Assembly: GCA_031216915.1 (NCBI GenBank)
Contig: CM062296.1
Location: 65,936,148 to 66,000,147 of the forward strand
Direction: 5' to 3'
DNA: 64,000 nt
DNA from: Pictodentalium vernedei
Lineage: Eukaryota > Mollusca > Scaphopoda > Dentaliida > Dentaliidae
This document shows, piece after piece, positions 1 to 11,160 of the stretch. The notes under the pieces were generated by a model. It was given only the letters and a program-made list of their open reading frames with translations. It ran no database searches and had not been told where the DNA came from. The position numbers and the translations under genes are program-made. The stretch's first letter is position 1; every line of letters starts with the position of its first letter.

Positions 1-27
1 CGTCTGCTTTTCATATTAGGTAAAGGG
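1..27. mobile_element. Family C MITE, right end only
   Basis: The window opens inside a family C element. The last bases before TTAA (28-31) read as the inverted family terminus ending ...TAGGTAAAGGG. The same terminus is seen complete at 15709-15953 and 46445-46681. Confidence 0.75.
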
Positions 28-36
28 TTAAACAAA

Positions 37-215
37 CTATGAAGTCCCCATTACACCCACGGCAAAGCGTCTTCGTTTGCGCGCACGGATACATTACACA
101 ATTGTTGATTGTATAATTCACTTGTGAAGTTATCGTTTATAATCGTTTATAATCAAACCCGGAAATCCCAGTAAATCACACTTTGGAAGTAATAAAACAT
201 TATATTCAAACAAGT
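37..215 (-). repeat. Dispersed repeat O, inverted copy of 55905-56090
   Basis: This segment is the reverse complement of 55905-56090 with scattered mismatches. It includes the GCGCGCACGGATAC block and the stretch ending AAATCACACTTTGGAAGT. In both places a family C element adjoins the same side, so element and flank form one larger repeated unit. Confidence 0.75.
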
Positions 216-1574
216 GTTGTTTAAAATAGATTCCACCTGATACTGTCAACGGACATGGGTCAGTAACAACATGTGCCTGTGGGTGCGAAATTCTTCCAAG
301 CGGACCGCGTCTTGAAAATTTCTTAGAAATGGTCAGCCTGGCCAGGAATTATCCTCATCAGACAAAAAAGCCATTGTGCGTGGCGAATTGAATGGACGCA
401 ACACGGCAACTATTCTAACACAGATTGTCCGTTCCCTTAGGAATCTCTCGATATACGCACTATCTACATAATGAAACCTCTGACCTCATAGACCAACGAA
501 TTCGAACAATAAGGCATCCAAATAGATTAGTGCGCTGGTATCTGAAGTCAGAGGAGAATTAGATATCATATTTTTTGATGTCTCCAAAGAAAATTTGGGC
601 GGTAAACTACTTGTTTAACCATTTACCTCTTTGCCCAAAACATAGATCATGAGCCCTCACTGGACCGATTTTGTGGTTCTTGTTTTAACGAGGGGATCAT
701 AATGTATGTTTTTGAGACAAAATGTGAAAAGGTAATGTTTTTTTACCGGCGGTTTATGAGAACAACCCTTGTCGGGTGCAGTCGTTACTCCGAGAAAAAA
801 TGTTTCATACGGGATAGAAAGAGCTCCCGCAAGGGGAATAATAAGCTATGTCTTGGTGGCAAACATTGAACATATAATAAAACGGGAAAACCATTTTCTG
901 TGAAAAGCCTTGCATGGATATTTACGTTACGGTCTGTAGAGATTTCAGGCTTATAATTACCAGACGGGCGAGCGTCCTTGCTATCAGTCGCCCACATAAT
1001 CTAAACAACGCCCCCCCCCCCCCCCCTCCACACCTCCCCCGCACGACGTGTTCTGCATGGTGTTCTCCGATGACAACAGAAGTCAGTTTCACTCTTCGAA
1101 ATGTATCGGAATCGCCTGTCCAAGCATACAACATCATTTCATTCCATTCGGTTGTAGTCTCCTAAGTCTAAACTTTCCTGTGAGGAGCCAGACCGAACTT
1201 GTGACATAATAATCCCGACAACAGTCTAGCATGACTGCTATAGAAAACAACTTAAATCACACAGATCGGCTGGCCGAAAATATGTCCACATGTAGATAAA
1301 GTGCCTATGATGAAGACTCGATAGTCGGGCGTAACAAACCCAAGCAGTCACTCTCCTTGCTAGTGACTGTTGGGGGTCTCGTATGTTCGTATTTGAAACC
1401 TACATCACAGACACTGCATCTAAACATGTAGTTATACAATCATCGTCAAAAAACAAACTCTGGAAATTGGTTGTCAATGGCACCACTCGGAACAATTAAG
1501 ACGCGCCCAAATGGGTTTACCTGAGGTAATTTAAGGCGAACTGTTAAGGCTCTCCTACAATTTTAAATGTGATA
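216..1574. other. No gene seen; degenerate C-like relic and poly-C
   Basis: No convincing ORF or splice-bounded exon is visible. At 619-790 there is a worn family C relic: it starts after TTAA at 615-618 and keeps the GTATGTTTTTGAGACAAAAT segment near its right side. A C-run lies at about 1010-1026. Confidence 0.5.
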
Positions 1575-1888
1575 CAGTTAAAACTAGAAGTCCTGTCACG
1601 AATAGTGCGCTTATCTAGGCTTAATTGCGCGTTGGAATTGCGCGCAATTGCCATATCGAATGACATCCAAAGCATGGCAGGTTCTCCTGGTTACTCATAG
1701 CAAACACATGCAATGTTTCTGCCAATGGACCTCCGGGTAACCCGGAGGTCCATTGGCTGAAACATTGCTTGTGCACAGGCGACATGTACAGATTTTGACA
1801 GCTTTACTAGGGTCATAACGCGCACATTAACGCGCATATCAACGTGCTATTTGTGCGCATTTCATGACAGAACTTCTAGTTTTAACTG
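1575..1888. mobile_element. Family A MITE, copy 1
   Basis: Non-autonomous element of 314 bp flanked by TA on both sides. The terminal inverted repeats begin CAGTTAAAACTAGAAGTCC. The centre is a palindrome built on CCAATGGACCTCCGGGT and its complement. It has no coding capacity. TA target sites and CAGT termini suggest mobilisation by a Tc1/mariner-type transposase (inference). Confidence 0.9.
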
Positions 1889-2047
1889 TACGCGTTGTAT
1901 TAAATGGTTTGCCAACCTACACATCAGTCTACCAGCAATTATAAGAAATCCTACAGTTGATAGATTAGAAATTATCATAAACGTTATAACTTGTATGCCT
2001 AGTGTATATGATGAAGATTTATTATACATCCATTCAACTTCAAACCC

Positions 2048-2890
2048 TTGTATTTAACGGAATAGCCGTTATGACATAAATGATTCTGAATCCAATAGGT
2101 GATATACAAGCCGGAACTTTCCCTGCACCGTTCATACTAGGTCCTTTCTCATCGAGTCATTAGTTACGCTTCGAAAAGTTTCCAAATTTCGTTATACAAT
2201 TATCGACAGTCTGTCGCATAGTGTGACAAAAGCAAAATGAAGACGGTTCACAAAAAAATTGTTAACCAAAAATGAGATAATATTTTTAAAAAAAAACCCA
2301 ATCATTTCCAACCAGAACATTAACCCAATCCCATGGCCGTCTCGTTTTGTGGATCCGTATCTAAATTGGTCAACATTATTTCGGTAAATCTTCGTGCATC
2401 TTGACATGCTTCGAACTTCTTTTAAAAATGTTTCTCCCCGCTGTTTTGCAAATCTGCACAAATTTGTACTTATATTTTTTACTGACAGTAATAGCCACCA
2501 AATGATTAGGTGTGAATGGGCACCAGCCGAAGAGAAACAGCGATACGAATTTCAACAAAAAATGGCTCCGAAAAGGTTGTTTTGATTGTTTATCGACCCA
2601 TTTGATCAGTACAGCTTCAGTCAAAACAAACAGAGTCTTCACCTTTGGGTTTAAATATCGAAAATGAAATTTGTTTATTTAAATGAATTTTAATGCATTG
2701 GTTGTGTAATAAACACAGAACACCTTGTGTGTTTGAATCGTTGGGTGTTTTACACAACGAGTTGGAATGGCGTAATCATATTTCGCTCGAGCTTACGGCT
2801 CTCGCGAAATATGACTATGCCATTCCAACTCGTCATGTAAAACACCCACCGATTCAAATGCACATCGCGTTCTGTCTTTATACGTGCTCA
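2048..2890 (+). repeat. Dispersed repeat R/K, copy 1
   Basis: About 840 bp, matching 61423-62190 collinearly through several blocks, for example around TTACGCTTCGAAAAGTTTCC and GACATGCTTCGAACTT. The 3' part (2710-2890) is a long foldback whose arms contain GAGTTGGAATGGC and its complement. The other copy has lost one arm of this foldback. Confidence 0.85.
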
Positions 2891-3149
2891 AGAACTGGTG
2901 CTGATGGAGATAAGCTGACTGAAACAAATCAATTTAACCGCACTGACACCAAGTGGAGTTTGTTATCATTGCTGAGCGTCTACGTAATTTTGCGTCTTTG
3001 TAAAACAGTTAGGATACTGCCACTGGTTAAGGCTATTCCGTGAAGAGTATTTTCAATGTTCTAACCTATGTTTCGGAAGTAAAATTAAAAATAAAAAACA
3101 CAAGGCTATTCTATTGAAAACGTCTGGTCGACTGTGACCCATTGGTTAA
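2891..3149. other. Unassigned spacer
   Basis: Short stretch between repeat R/K and foldback F. The ORF that starts at 2693 runs from the hairpin into this spacer and is not supported as a gene. Confidence 0.3.
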
Positions 3150-3345
3150 TTAACTCGTAGAGTGCTGGAAGCCCTTATTTGGGCTTTATTCTGAAGTGCA
3201 GGTACCACAGCCTGAAGGTTCATATTCAGTGTATGTGCCTTGTATTATCTTTGAAGTGATATTATTTAGTATGTAAGGGTTTGCCTTCTTACAATTGATG
3301 GGAAAGTGCCCATAGGCCCTCTCCCATAAAGTGTAACAAGCAAAG
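3150..3345. repeat. Foldback family F, copy 1
   Basis: Related to 11785-11965, 12480-12715, 27595-27775, 29790-30040 and 59535-59700. Signature blocks are a TGAAGTGCAGGT segment, a CATATTCAGT segment and a terminal hairpin resembling GGGAGAGTGCC. In this copy the hairpin has diverged. Confidence 0.6.
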
Positions 3346-4155
3346 ACATATGCACATCTTTTGATGGCCTAAAATAATTTATTATGCCTCAAGTTTGTAA
3401 CATCAGCCGTGATTGGTTGATTTGACACCTTCTAAAAGTCATAGTACTGGAGTTTTGGGGCAAAACACGGGTACTATCGGAACGTTTTTCCCTGGAGACG
3501 AAGGAAATGTAAGCGCCACTTCCATTGATCGGCGTCGATTGGAATTTCTCAACACCAAACGCTGGCTCCGTGTCCGTTTAACTTTTTTCAACACTGGTAG
3601 ACACAAACTTACCAACAAATATATCATCTTCAGTGGGTGTGTTTTCAATTTTAACTGCAAACAATGAATTCAAAAGAATCAGAAATATTAAAAAAACTCA
3701 CTCACGTGTTGTACACCACTTCATTGAATCCTGAATATGAGTCTCAGTTATGATTTCAATCAATTATATTTCCACAACACAAGTTTAGTACTCCTCGACC
3801 TTACTGAGCCTTCGCCTCAAGTTCAAAATAAATTGTTTCACTCCGCTTAATTCTATCAACTTTTGTCGTCCGAGACACATGAATTTATATTCCATTAATT
3901 TAAATCACTTTTCACACAAGCATTAACAATGAATTATAACATGAACAACATGATGCAGTTGTAAACAATGGCATTTGTTGATATAGAAACTCCCAAAGCG
4001 ACGGCACTTGTGACAAGTCATTTTCGAAGAGATGTCATTCGTTCGAAATGACGTCATGTTTTTTGGATTCGACTACATTGTTGTTAGAAGATTGATGGCA
4101 TGTTGCAGTAAACTCTTAACAATGGAAGTCATATTTTGTTCGGCATAATAAAATA
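3346..4155. repeat. Diverged dispersed repeat T, otherwise unassigned
   Basis: The part at about 3375-3530 resembles 32540-32650: both hold TTATTATGCCTCA, then ACGGGTACTATCGGAAC or a close variant, then TTCCCTGGAGA. At 4032-4057 is a palindrome around TTCGTTCGAAATGACGTCA, also present at about 40110-40136. No gene is seen. Confidence 0.45.
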
Positions 4156-4316
4156 ATTAGAACGTTTCTTTTCATATTCTATCGGTCGATAGTACCTGAG
4201 TTTGTGTGATTTCTGAAATAAAACCTTCAGCAGCTTTGCTGCTTCAGGTTTTATTTCAGAAATCACACAAACTCAGGCACTATCGACCGATAGAATATGA
4301 AAAGAAACGTTCTAAT
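4156..4316. repeat. Long near-perfect hairpin
   Basis: About 161-bp inverted repeat running from ATTAGAACG to CGTTCTAAT. The loop lies at the AGCAGCTTTGCTGCT segment. Arms pair almost without mismatch, so the insertion looks recent. No other copy is recognised in the window. Confidence 0.85.
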
Positions 4317-4890
4317 ATTATATTAGCACTCCACCGGTTAATGAGTTAAAGGACTGGTGTTTTTTTTTTTGTTGTTGTCTTTTTTCATGTATTAAGTTAT
4401 TAGACATTTAGGAATGATTCGAAACTTCTGCTAAAATTAGTAATTCTTTGAATGTTTGGACATGTCGATACATGACTGTAGAATAGAGACTAAATCTTAT
4501 GGCATTTACCCAATTTTGGCGGTGTTTGATTTGGCTGAAACATTTTAAATCTATACATGGTACAAAACGCAGCGGATAATTTTGTAGTCACTCAAACCCG
4601 ACACACTCCCTCTAGTAACTGCAGTCAGGTCATTAGTCATTACCAGGCAGTGGCATGACAATTAGAAGAAATGTGGTATACAGGCGCTTCATTTGTAAGA
4701 TGTGACCAAACATTCGTTCGTTTGATTTGTCTTTACTCTAGACATAAGTGGGAGAAAATGCATATTTTGGACCGAAATTTAACACATTTCCCATCTCCCC
4801 CAAATTTGTTAACTGTGGATCCAAAAAGGTATATTTTCTTAATGTAGAGGTGCGTGAGTCCTGAACATAGTTTTGTGTATTTTGTCCCTA
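4317..4890. other. Unassigned spacer
   Basis: Contains a T-rich tract at 4360-4385. A motif at about 4848-4886 (GTGCGTGAGTC, then TTTTGTGTATT) recurs in diverged form at about 8417-8450. No gene is seen. Confidence 0.35.
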
Positions 4891-5595
4891 CAGTTGAAAC
4901 TAGAAGTCTTGCACTGAAATATGCAATATTCTGAAGTAATAGCGCACTGAGTAAGTGCACTTTTACCTCATTCAAACCACACCATTAGCGTTACTCATTT
5001 CTTGCAGAAGAACACCATGCCCAACTCTGTACAATCCTATACTAGTAAATAGAGATCATTAACATCATTCCTAACCTCTACAGGGATACATGTGCATGTA
5101 ATGACGTTAATATATATTAACATTCGACTGCATATACAGAATGAAGAGAGTGGATTACTACTCAATCTCAGCGCCATATATTCTCCTCTCAAAAAATATG
5201 TATAATTGTTCATAATAGCACAAGAAACACTGCAAACTTCCATAACTTGGTTGCACCCTGTAGTCCATGTGATGTATGTTTGCAACTTTGCATGCGCTTC
5301 TTGTGTTTTGTCCACAGAAATTTGTAATTAATTACAAATTGAAAATATATCCAACAGCGATTTAGTAGTAATCCATCCTCCATGCTGCAGTATCAATACT
5401 TTCTTTGTGTTTGGTCGGTTCAGTTCGTGGTTTCACTACCGACCTCGCTAATACAGTAAAAGCCCATTATATTTTGCATTGCACAGCACAAAGGATTTGG
5501 TGTATTTCAGACTACTTCATTTTTCTGCAATAAGGAGCCCACTAACTAACGAACAGTTTCTGCGCTAATTATATCAGGACTTCTAGTTTCAACTG
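4891..5595. mobile_element. Family B MITE, copy 1 (705 bp)
   Basis: TA-flanked, with inverted termini CAGTTGAAACTAGAAGTC. These are nearly the termini of family A, but the interior differs and lacks the A central palindrome. The longest ORFs (80-92 codons) look spurious. Partial copies lie at 26576-26745 and 63068-63712. Confidence 0.8.
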
Positions 5596-5705
5596 TATCC
5601 GAAACGTCTGTTTCCCGTGGATCTCATTTCGGGGTAGCACGTGACTTTATAGCTGTGGATGCTGGATGATATGTGTGTTGACAAGGGAGCATGCCTGGGT
5701 GGGTA

Positions 5706-6019
5706 CAGTTAAAACTAGAAGTCCTGTCCTGAAATGCGCACAAATAGCACGTCGATTTGCGCGTTAATCTACGCGTTATGACGATAGTAAGGCTATCAAA
5801 TTCTGCACATACGGCCTGTACACAAGCAAAATTTCAGCCAATGGACCTCCGGGTAACCCGGAGGTCCATTGGCAGGAACATTGCTTGTGTTTGCTATCGG
5901 TAACAAGGAGAACCTGTAATGCTTTGGATGCCATTCGATATGGCAATTTCGCGCAATTCCTACGCGCAATTAAGCCTTGATAAGCGCACAGTTCGTGACA
6001 GGACTTTTAGTTTTAACTG
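5706..6019. mobile_element. Family A MITE, copy 2
   Basis: 314 bp between TA dinucleotides, in the opposite orientation to copy 1 as judged by the asymmetric subterminal bases. The central palindrome is intact apart from small changes. Confidence 0.9.
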
Positions 6020-6084
6020 TATGTTGTGAGCTCATTGGTCATTACCATGAAGAGTAAAACTTTATTTAACATCACAAACCAGGT

Positions 6085-7790
6085 ACTTTGTTTTGTGACA
6101 CGAAACATGTAATACTTCCTGAACACTCAGCTGTTGCCGATCTGGTGTCCAGATACAGTGATTGTTGTATTTCCCAACCCAGGCTTATTCAGGAAAGTAT
6201 CGGTGAAACAGATCCACCTCGACCATTGAGTCTGATAATAAAATTTTATTTTTCAGAATTTTCTCCAGTATCTGGGGCCGAGGTGTCAAAATTCATTCTT
6301 TCACCACCCAACAAATCTAATAAGCTTGTCCAATATCCACGTCACTCTTAAAGTCTGTGTTAACACCCCTTGTTCCGATAATCACTAACAATGTTCGGGC
6401 TTTACCTTCTGAAGGACATGTACCTGATACAACGAAACTAGCCTAAGAGTCACCACTCATTAAAAAAACGTCACTTGACCCCAATAACTTGAAGAACTAC
6501 AGGTCTGTCTCAAAGCTAGCATTTGTTTCTAAACTCAGTGAAAATATCGTTATCAGTCAACCTAGCAAGCATATATCTGTCTTACTACGGGTGCACAATG
6601 ACATCATCTGTGCCTTATCTGATAGAAACTGGAAAAAACTGCTCTTCTCGTACTTTTTGACCTGTCGGCTGCATTTGATACAGTAGATCATGAATTTCTA
6701 CTCGATATCCTAAATCAACATGGGGTTACTGGGACTGTTCTAAAATGGTTTCATAGTTATCTTGAACATCGTTCTCAACAAATTTACATTGAAAACACTA
6801 GATTTGAAAGTGAAGCATTGCATTGCGGTGTACCACAAGGCTCAGTTGTTAGTCCCAAACTTTTTGTCATATACACAACATCACTTTCACGAATGCTGAG
6901 AGATCTTGGCGTTCCATACCATCTTTATGCTAATGTCACCCAGCTCTACTTGACATTCAGATCATCTGATGTTTCTGAAACAGCCGGCACTTTTTCTGAA
7001 ATGGAAAAATGTATTAACTCCATCAGACAGTGGATTCCAAGTCACCGGCTGAAAATGAACGATTACAAAAAAAAAATACTATTGGACATTGCAAGGAAGT
7101 GAACATCTTTCCCCTCTCCTATTCAGTCAGTTGATGTTGGTGGTTCTTCTGTTCTGGTCACAAAGAGTGCTACAAATATTGGAATGCTTTTTAATGCCAA
7201 TCTCACCATTGAACCTCATATTAAAGAACATGAGTAAAACTTGCTACTGGCAACTCAGAAAGCTGAGCAAACTCCGTCCATTCCTCAGCGATCGAGCTTT
7301 GGAGCAACTGGTTCACTCCTTCATAATCTCTCATTCGGATCATTGCAATTCTCTTCTCCTTGGTCTGCCACGTACATTTCTGTGGCAATTGCAGAGAATC
7401 CAGAATATTGCTGCTCGAATTATCAGCGGTGCTAGTCGCTTCGACAATATCACTCCCATCCTGAAGGATCTATACTGGCTTCCAGTCCAAAGTCGAGTGC
7501 ATCTAAAATGTTCATGTTGGTATTTAAATGCATTAAATTCATTCATGGTCTTGCGCCTGCATACCTGTGTGAGCTTCTCTCACCGCATACCTATGAGCAG
7601 TCTTCGTTCTCCTGACCATTTGTCACTGACCATACATTTTGCGTGATCTGCATTAGAGAGGGAGCGGGCTTTCTCAGTGGCTGGTCCAAGACTCTGGAAT
7701 GCACTGCCCCCGCATCTTCGGTCACAACTAAGTTCACCTTCGTTCAAGAAACAGCATAAAACACTTCTCTTCAAATCATTTATTTCATAG
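6085..7790 (+). pseudogene. LINE ORF2 reverse transcriptase remnant
   Basis: The product would copy LINE RNA into DNA at the target site. Recognisable pieces lie in several frames: FSPVSGAEVSKF near 6255, LDPNNLKNYR near 6474, LSAAFDTVDH near 6660 (catalytic motif A, Asp kept), HCGVPQGSV near 6818, and YHLYANVTQLYL near 6917, where the usual YADD is changed. The C-terminal pieces include DLYWLPVQ near 7470 and AGPRLWNALP near 7680, ending at a stop at 7788-7790. An in-frame stop lies just before the 6474 block, and frame changes occur near 6650 and 7100 and after 7400. The segment that normally holds the QSAYR-type motif looks deleted near 6560. It cannot encode an active enzyme. Assignment to L2 rather than CR1 or jockey is uncertain. 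Confidence 0.85.
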
Positions 7791-7801
7791 CTTTTGTTCT
7801 A

Positions 7802-8111
7802 CAGTTAAAACTAGAAGTCCTCTCACGAAATGCGCACAAATAGCACGTTGACGTGCGCGTTAATCTACGCGTTATCTAGTAAGGCTATCAAATTCTGTAC
7901 ATATGGCCTGCGCACAAACAATGTTTCAGCCAATGGACCTCCGGGTAACCCGGAGGTCCATTGACAGAAACATTGCCTGTGTTTGCTATGAGTAACCAGG
8001 AGAACCTGCTATGCTTTGGATGTCATTCGATATGACAATTGCGCGCATTTCCTACGCGCAATTAAGCGTAGAACAGCGAACATTTCGTGACAGGAGTTCT
8101 AGTTTTAACTG
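7802..8111. mobile_element. Family A MITE, copy 3, nested in the LINE tail
   Basis: TA-flanked (7800-7801 and 8112-8113). It lies between the LINE stop codon and the LINE 3' end, so it inserted after the LINE copy was in place. The central palindrome is nearly perfect. Confidence 0.9.
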
Positions 8112-8217
8112 TACAATCTGTAAAGCGTTTTAGAGCACCCATGATGTTTTCACGCTATATAAAATTAATTATTAGTATTATTATTATTAGCGTTGAAAAT
8201 TAGCAGAAAGGGGTGTA

Positions 8218-8414
8218 CAGACAAAAGTGCGGTCGCCTGGATTGGACACTTTTCACGGGTGGGTGATATTTCCACGGACGCAGTAATAATAGATTCCAAC
8301 CCGGTGCTTCATCATTTAAAATTTTGCTGCTAGTGATTTTTATTACCTGGTAAGTGCATGCGTGGACATCACTGCCCACGCGTGGATTGCGACCTGTCCA
8401 CGGCGACTGCACTG
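8218..8414. mobile_element. Family E MITE, copy 1, right core arm lost
   Basis: 197 bp. The right terminus is the inverse of CAGTGCAGTCGCCGTGG; the left terminus is worn. The central hairpin arm CCCGGTGCTTCAT is present, but its partner arm is missing compared with 19747-19983. Confidence 0.75.
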
Positions 8415-9045
8415 TTAAGATGCGTGAGTCACGAACACACTTTTGTATATTATATTCATATAAGGCCACTAAGACACATGGGCCACCAGTGATATATACC
8501 AGTGAGTAGGTGCCCCCTGTATCACAGTACCCCTTCTCTAAATTAAACATGCTGCCGACTTTCCTATTACCACGATGGCACCTCTCGGGGACAGAACGTG
8601 TTGTCATATTTCCGGCCTCAGTTTTTGTTTGACCGGCATGTTAGATTTCAACCGGGTCGTGCTGTTGTTAAGAAAACGAATTGTTGAGATGAAGTGAGGA
8701 TGTGTTCAAGGGTTCCGTTTGATTCAATCCGAGCACGTGATAGTATAAAAATGATGATCTGAACCTATTTTGCTCAATATATGAATGAATGAGAACGCAT
8801 TAATGGTGGTACCTATCCATCACGCCAAGTTTAGCGAGTGGATATGTTCCGTTCTTCTGCAGTTTACTCCGGTAAATCAGAAGACCGTCAGCTGAGAACA
8901 AAAACAGTATTTTGTAACTATTAGATTTTGTGTCTGTCTTAAATGTTCCGAACCATATTACGATCACCTCAATTTTTCCGAGTACAAGACTTTACTGAAT
9001 TATCCCAAGTAGTCCAGGGGTATCATCAAGTGAGTATGCGCATTA
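8415..9045. other. Nothing recognised
   Basis: 630 bp without a supported ORF. The 135-codon minus frame over 8200-8607 mainly reads through MITE E and is not a gene. Confidence 0.35.
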
Positions 9046-9363
9046 CAGTTAAAACTAGAAGTCCTGTCACGAATAGTGTGCTTATCTAGGCTTAATTGCG
9101 CGTTGGAATTGCGCGCAATTGCCATGTCGAATGGCATCCAAAGCACGGCAGGTTCTCCTGGTTACTCATAGCAAACACATGCAATGTTTCTGCCAATGGA
9201 CCTCCGGGTTACCCGGAGGTCCATTGGCTGAAACATTGCTTGTGCGTGCACAGGCCATATGTACAGAATTTGATAGCTTTAATTTTGCCATAACGCGTAC
9301 ATTAACGCGCATATCAACGTGCTATTTGTGCGCATTTCTTGACAGGACTTCTAGTTTTAACTG
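9046..9363. mobile_element. Family A MITE, copy 4
   Basis: 318 bp, TA-flanked, same orientation as copy 1. Differs from the others by a small insertion (GTGCGTGCAC) beside the core. Confidence 0.9.
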
Positions 9364-9924
9364 TACTATTGTGTCTGGATTCTATCTGCTCCACGTCTGA
9401 CAGTATATGACACTGGCAGTTTAAACAACATTATCGCAGCTATTCGTTACCGTAACAACCACGTTATCTCGTGCTAAAACACGTATTACCACAACATATG
9501 CTTCGCCCGAACACTCGCACAAATGATTATTTTGGTAATTTGTCTGAAAGTGGTCGCATACGCACTATACTGCTAGCTTATATGCTTCTCAGCATCCACC
9601 GCGAACACGACAAAAGAAACGAGATCCACAAATAAGATCCACAAATTATGTCTTTTGGGGTACATGATGTGGAACTCATAAAATGATCTGAAATTTCTAA
9701 ACCCTAACATCATTACACCAAATGCGAAAGAGCGTGTGCACAATTAATTCTCGAGAATAGGCGAGTAAATTGGGCCAAAGCATAGATAGATGTCCAGGAG
9801 TGGTATGATTGTAGCATATGATACCAAAACCCCGAAGTGATTAAAGGTATAATTGATCCTATAAAGACGTAATTGTTTACCTGCGCTCCCCCTGTAAAAT
9901 CATAAAATAGAATGTGGGTTATTC
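9364..9924. other. Nothing recognised
   Basis: No repeat match to the rest of the window and no exon-like ORF. Confidence 0.3.
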
Positions 9925-10000
9925 AATTTATTCATTTGGTTTTTATTGGTGTTTAAGGTCACATACTTCAACACAATGGCTAATCGCGACCGCAACATGG
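9925..10000 (-). mobile_element. SINE 3'-tail fragment
   Basis: Matches the reverse complement of the SINE tail seen at 44235-44290: TTATTGGTGTTTAAGGTCAC, then a CAATGGCTAATCGCGACCG block. Only the 3' end of the SINE survives. Confidence 0.65.
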
Positions 10001-10800
10001 AGAAAAAGTCAAGTTCAGTCAATCGTTTATACTCGTTTAAACCCATGTTGTCCATTTTAGAATACTTCCACCGTTTCATCGCATTGGTGACTGGGTCCTA
10101 CTTTACATGTAAAGTAGAGCTGGTTCAAAACAGTAAGAAAACACCACTATTTCATTTCCCGGGATTCCCACCAGGGTTCTTATTCAATTAACACGTACCG
10201 TACTTCTAACTGATTATGCACGACACCTAACAGCCCAAATCGGGTACTGCAACCACGCCTACACGCCCACTCCGCCATTTGTATGATCAACTGTGAATGT
10301 ACCACACTAAGCTCAAGTATCATATATCGCCTCCTGAGAAATGGTTACTTGCAGGAACGAACCAATATCTACGACTCCAATTCAGACGCAGACGTCTTAC
10401 CTTTTCGAAATCCATATCATACTTGCATGGCGTCACTGTTTTTCGCACATATTCGAGGCGACACTTTCTTCAAAGCGACGTGAACACTTGCAAGCGTATG
10501 TGCTTAACACACAGGACATCTGTTCAATAAATTCTTTTCTGTTTAAATTTCAGTTGTATCTCAATTTCTAAATATTTACTGTCATATAATAAATAATTTA
10601 TTAGAACAGTCAAACAATCTGGGTTGTCTTGTTGAATTAAAACAGATAATCAAACATAACGTCAACTCGACAGAACATGACAACCCGGTTCAGATAATTG
10701 TTGTAACTATAAACTTGTGTGATGGAAACCACACCAAGGGCATTCAGAATAATAGACCTATCCTGGCAAGAAGTGCTTGGAAGGTGGAAGGTGATAGGGA
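10001..10800. other. Nothing recognised
   Basis: Overlapping short plus-strand ORFs at 10283-10571 lie in all three frames with no start, splice or domain signal, which suggests chance openness. Confidence 0.3.
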
Positions 10801-10859
10801 GTGGGGGGGGGGGTGTACGGCGGGGGGGGGGGGGGGTAGCCGGGGGGGGGGGGGGGGTC
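10800..10859 (+). repeat. G-run cluster, possible G-quadruplex
   Basis: Three long G-runs separated by short spacers (TGTACGGC, TAGCC), on the plus strand. Four or more G-tracts within 60 bases could form a quadruplex. Run lengths may include sequencing or assembly error. Confidence 0.7.
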
Positions 10860-11025
10860 TTTGCTGAAACTCTGTGCCACTAAATTTTAGTTAGGAAATC
10901 AGCTCAATGAGCAATGAGCTAGCTTTAATGTCAATTTTTTATGTTTTAATAAGGGTTTGTTTTGAAAGCTATATTAGCTGTAGGGTGAACGAAACGACGG
11001 ATTTTGAAATAAATCCGTTATTCTT

Positions 11026-11160
11026 GTGTCTTCCTGGGTGTATTGGAACTTACACCGGTCTGGGCACCCATATATCCTTGCGTGTCAGGGTGTATGAGTC
11101 AGCAGACAGGTGTAAATTCCCATACACCCCGGAAGACATAAGGATAACTAATAGTATCAA
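11026..11160. repeat. Imperfect foldback
   Basis: The arms pair CTTCCTGGGTGTATTGG with the CCCATACACCCCGGAAG side around a spacer holding TGTCAGGGTGTATGAG. The 124-codon plus ORF at 10907-11281 reads through it and is not supported as a gene. Confidence 0.5.

Larger units (their letters stand above)
6085..8190 (+). mobile_element. LINE (L2/CR1/jockey type), 5'-truncated
   Basis: The remnant covers the reverse transcriptase and C-terminal part of ORF2 (6085-7790) plus a short 3' tail. The tail resumes after an inserted family A MITE (7802-8111) and ends in GTAAAGCG, GCTATATAAA and an ATT microsatellite (8112-8190). That kind of 3' end is typical of L2/CR1-like LINEs. No 5' region or endonuclease domain is seen. 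Confidence 0.8.

Noticed and set aside
1575..1888. CRISPR-like or riboswitch-like hairpin repeats
   Set aside because: The repeats are dispersed with TA duplications and inverted termini, and the host is eukaryotic; they are MITEs.
6818..7102. Intact reverse transcriptase gene
   Set aside because: The YADD motif is changed and neighbouring domains are in other frames; the region is a LINE relic.
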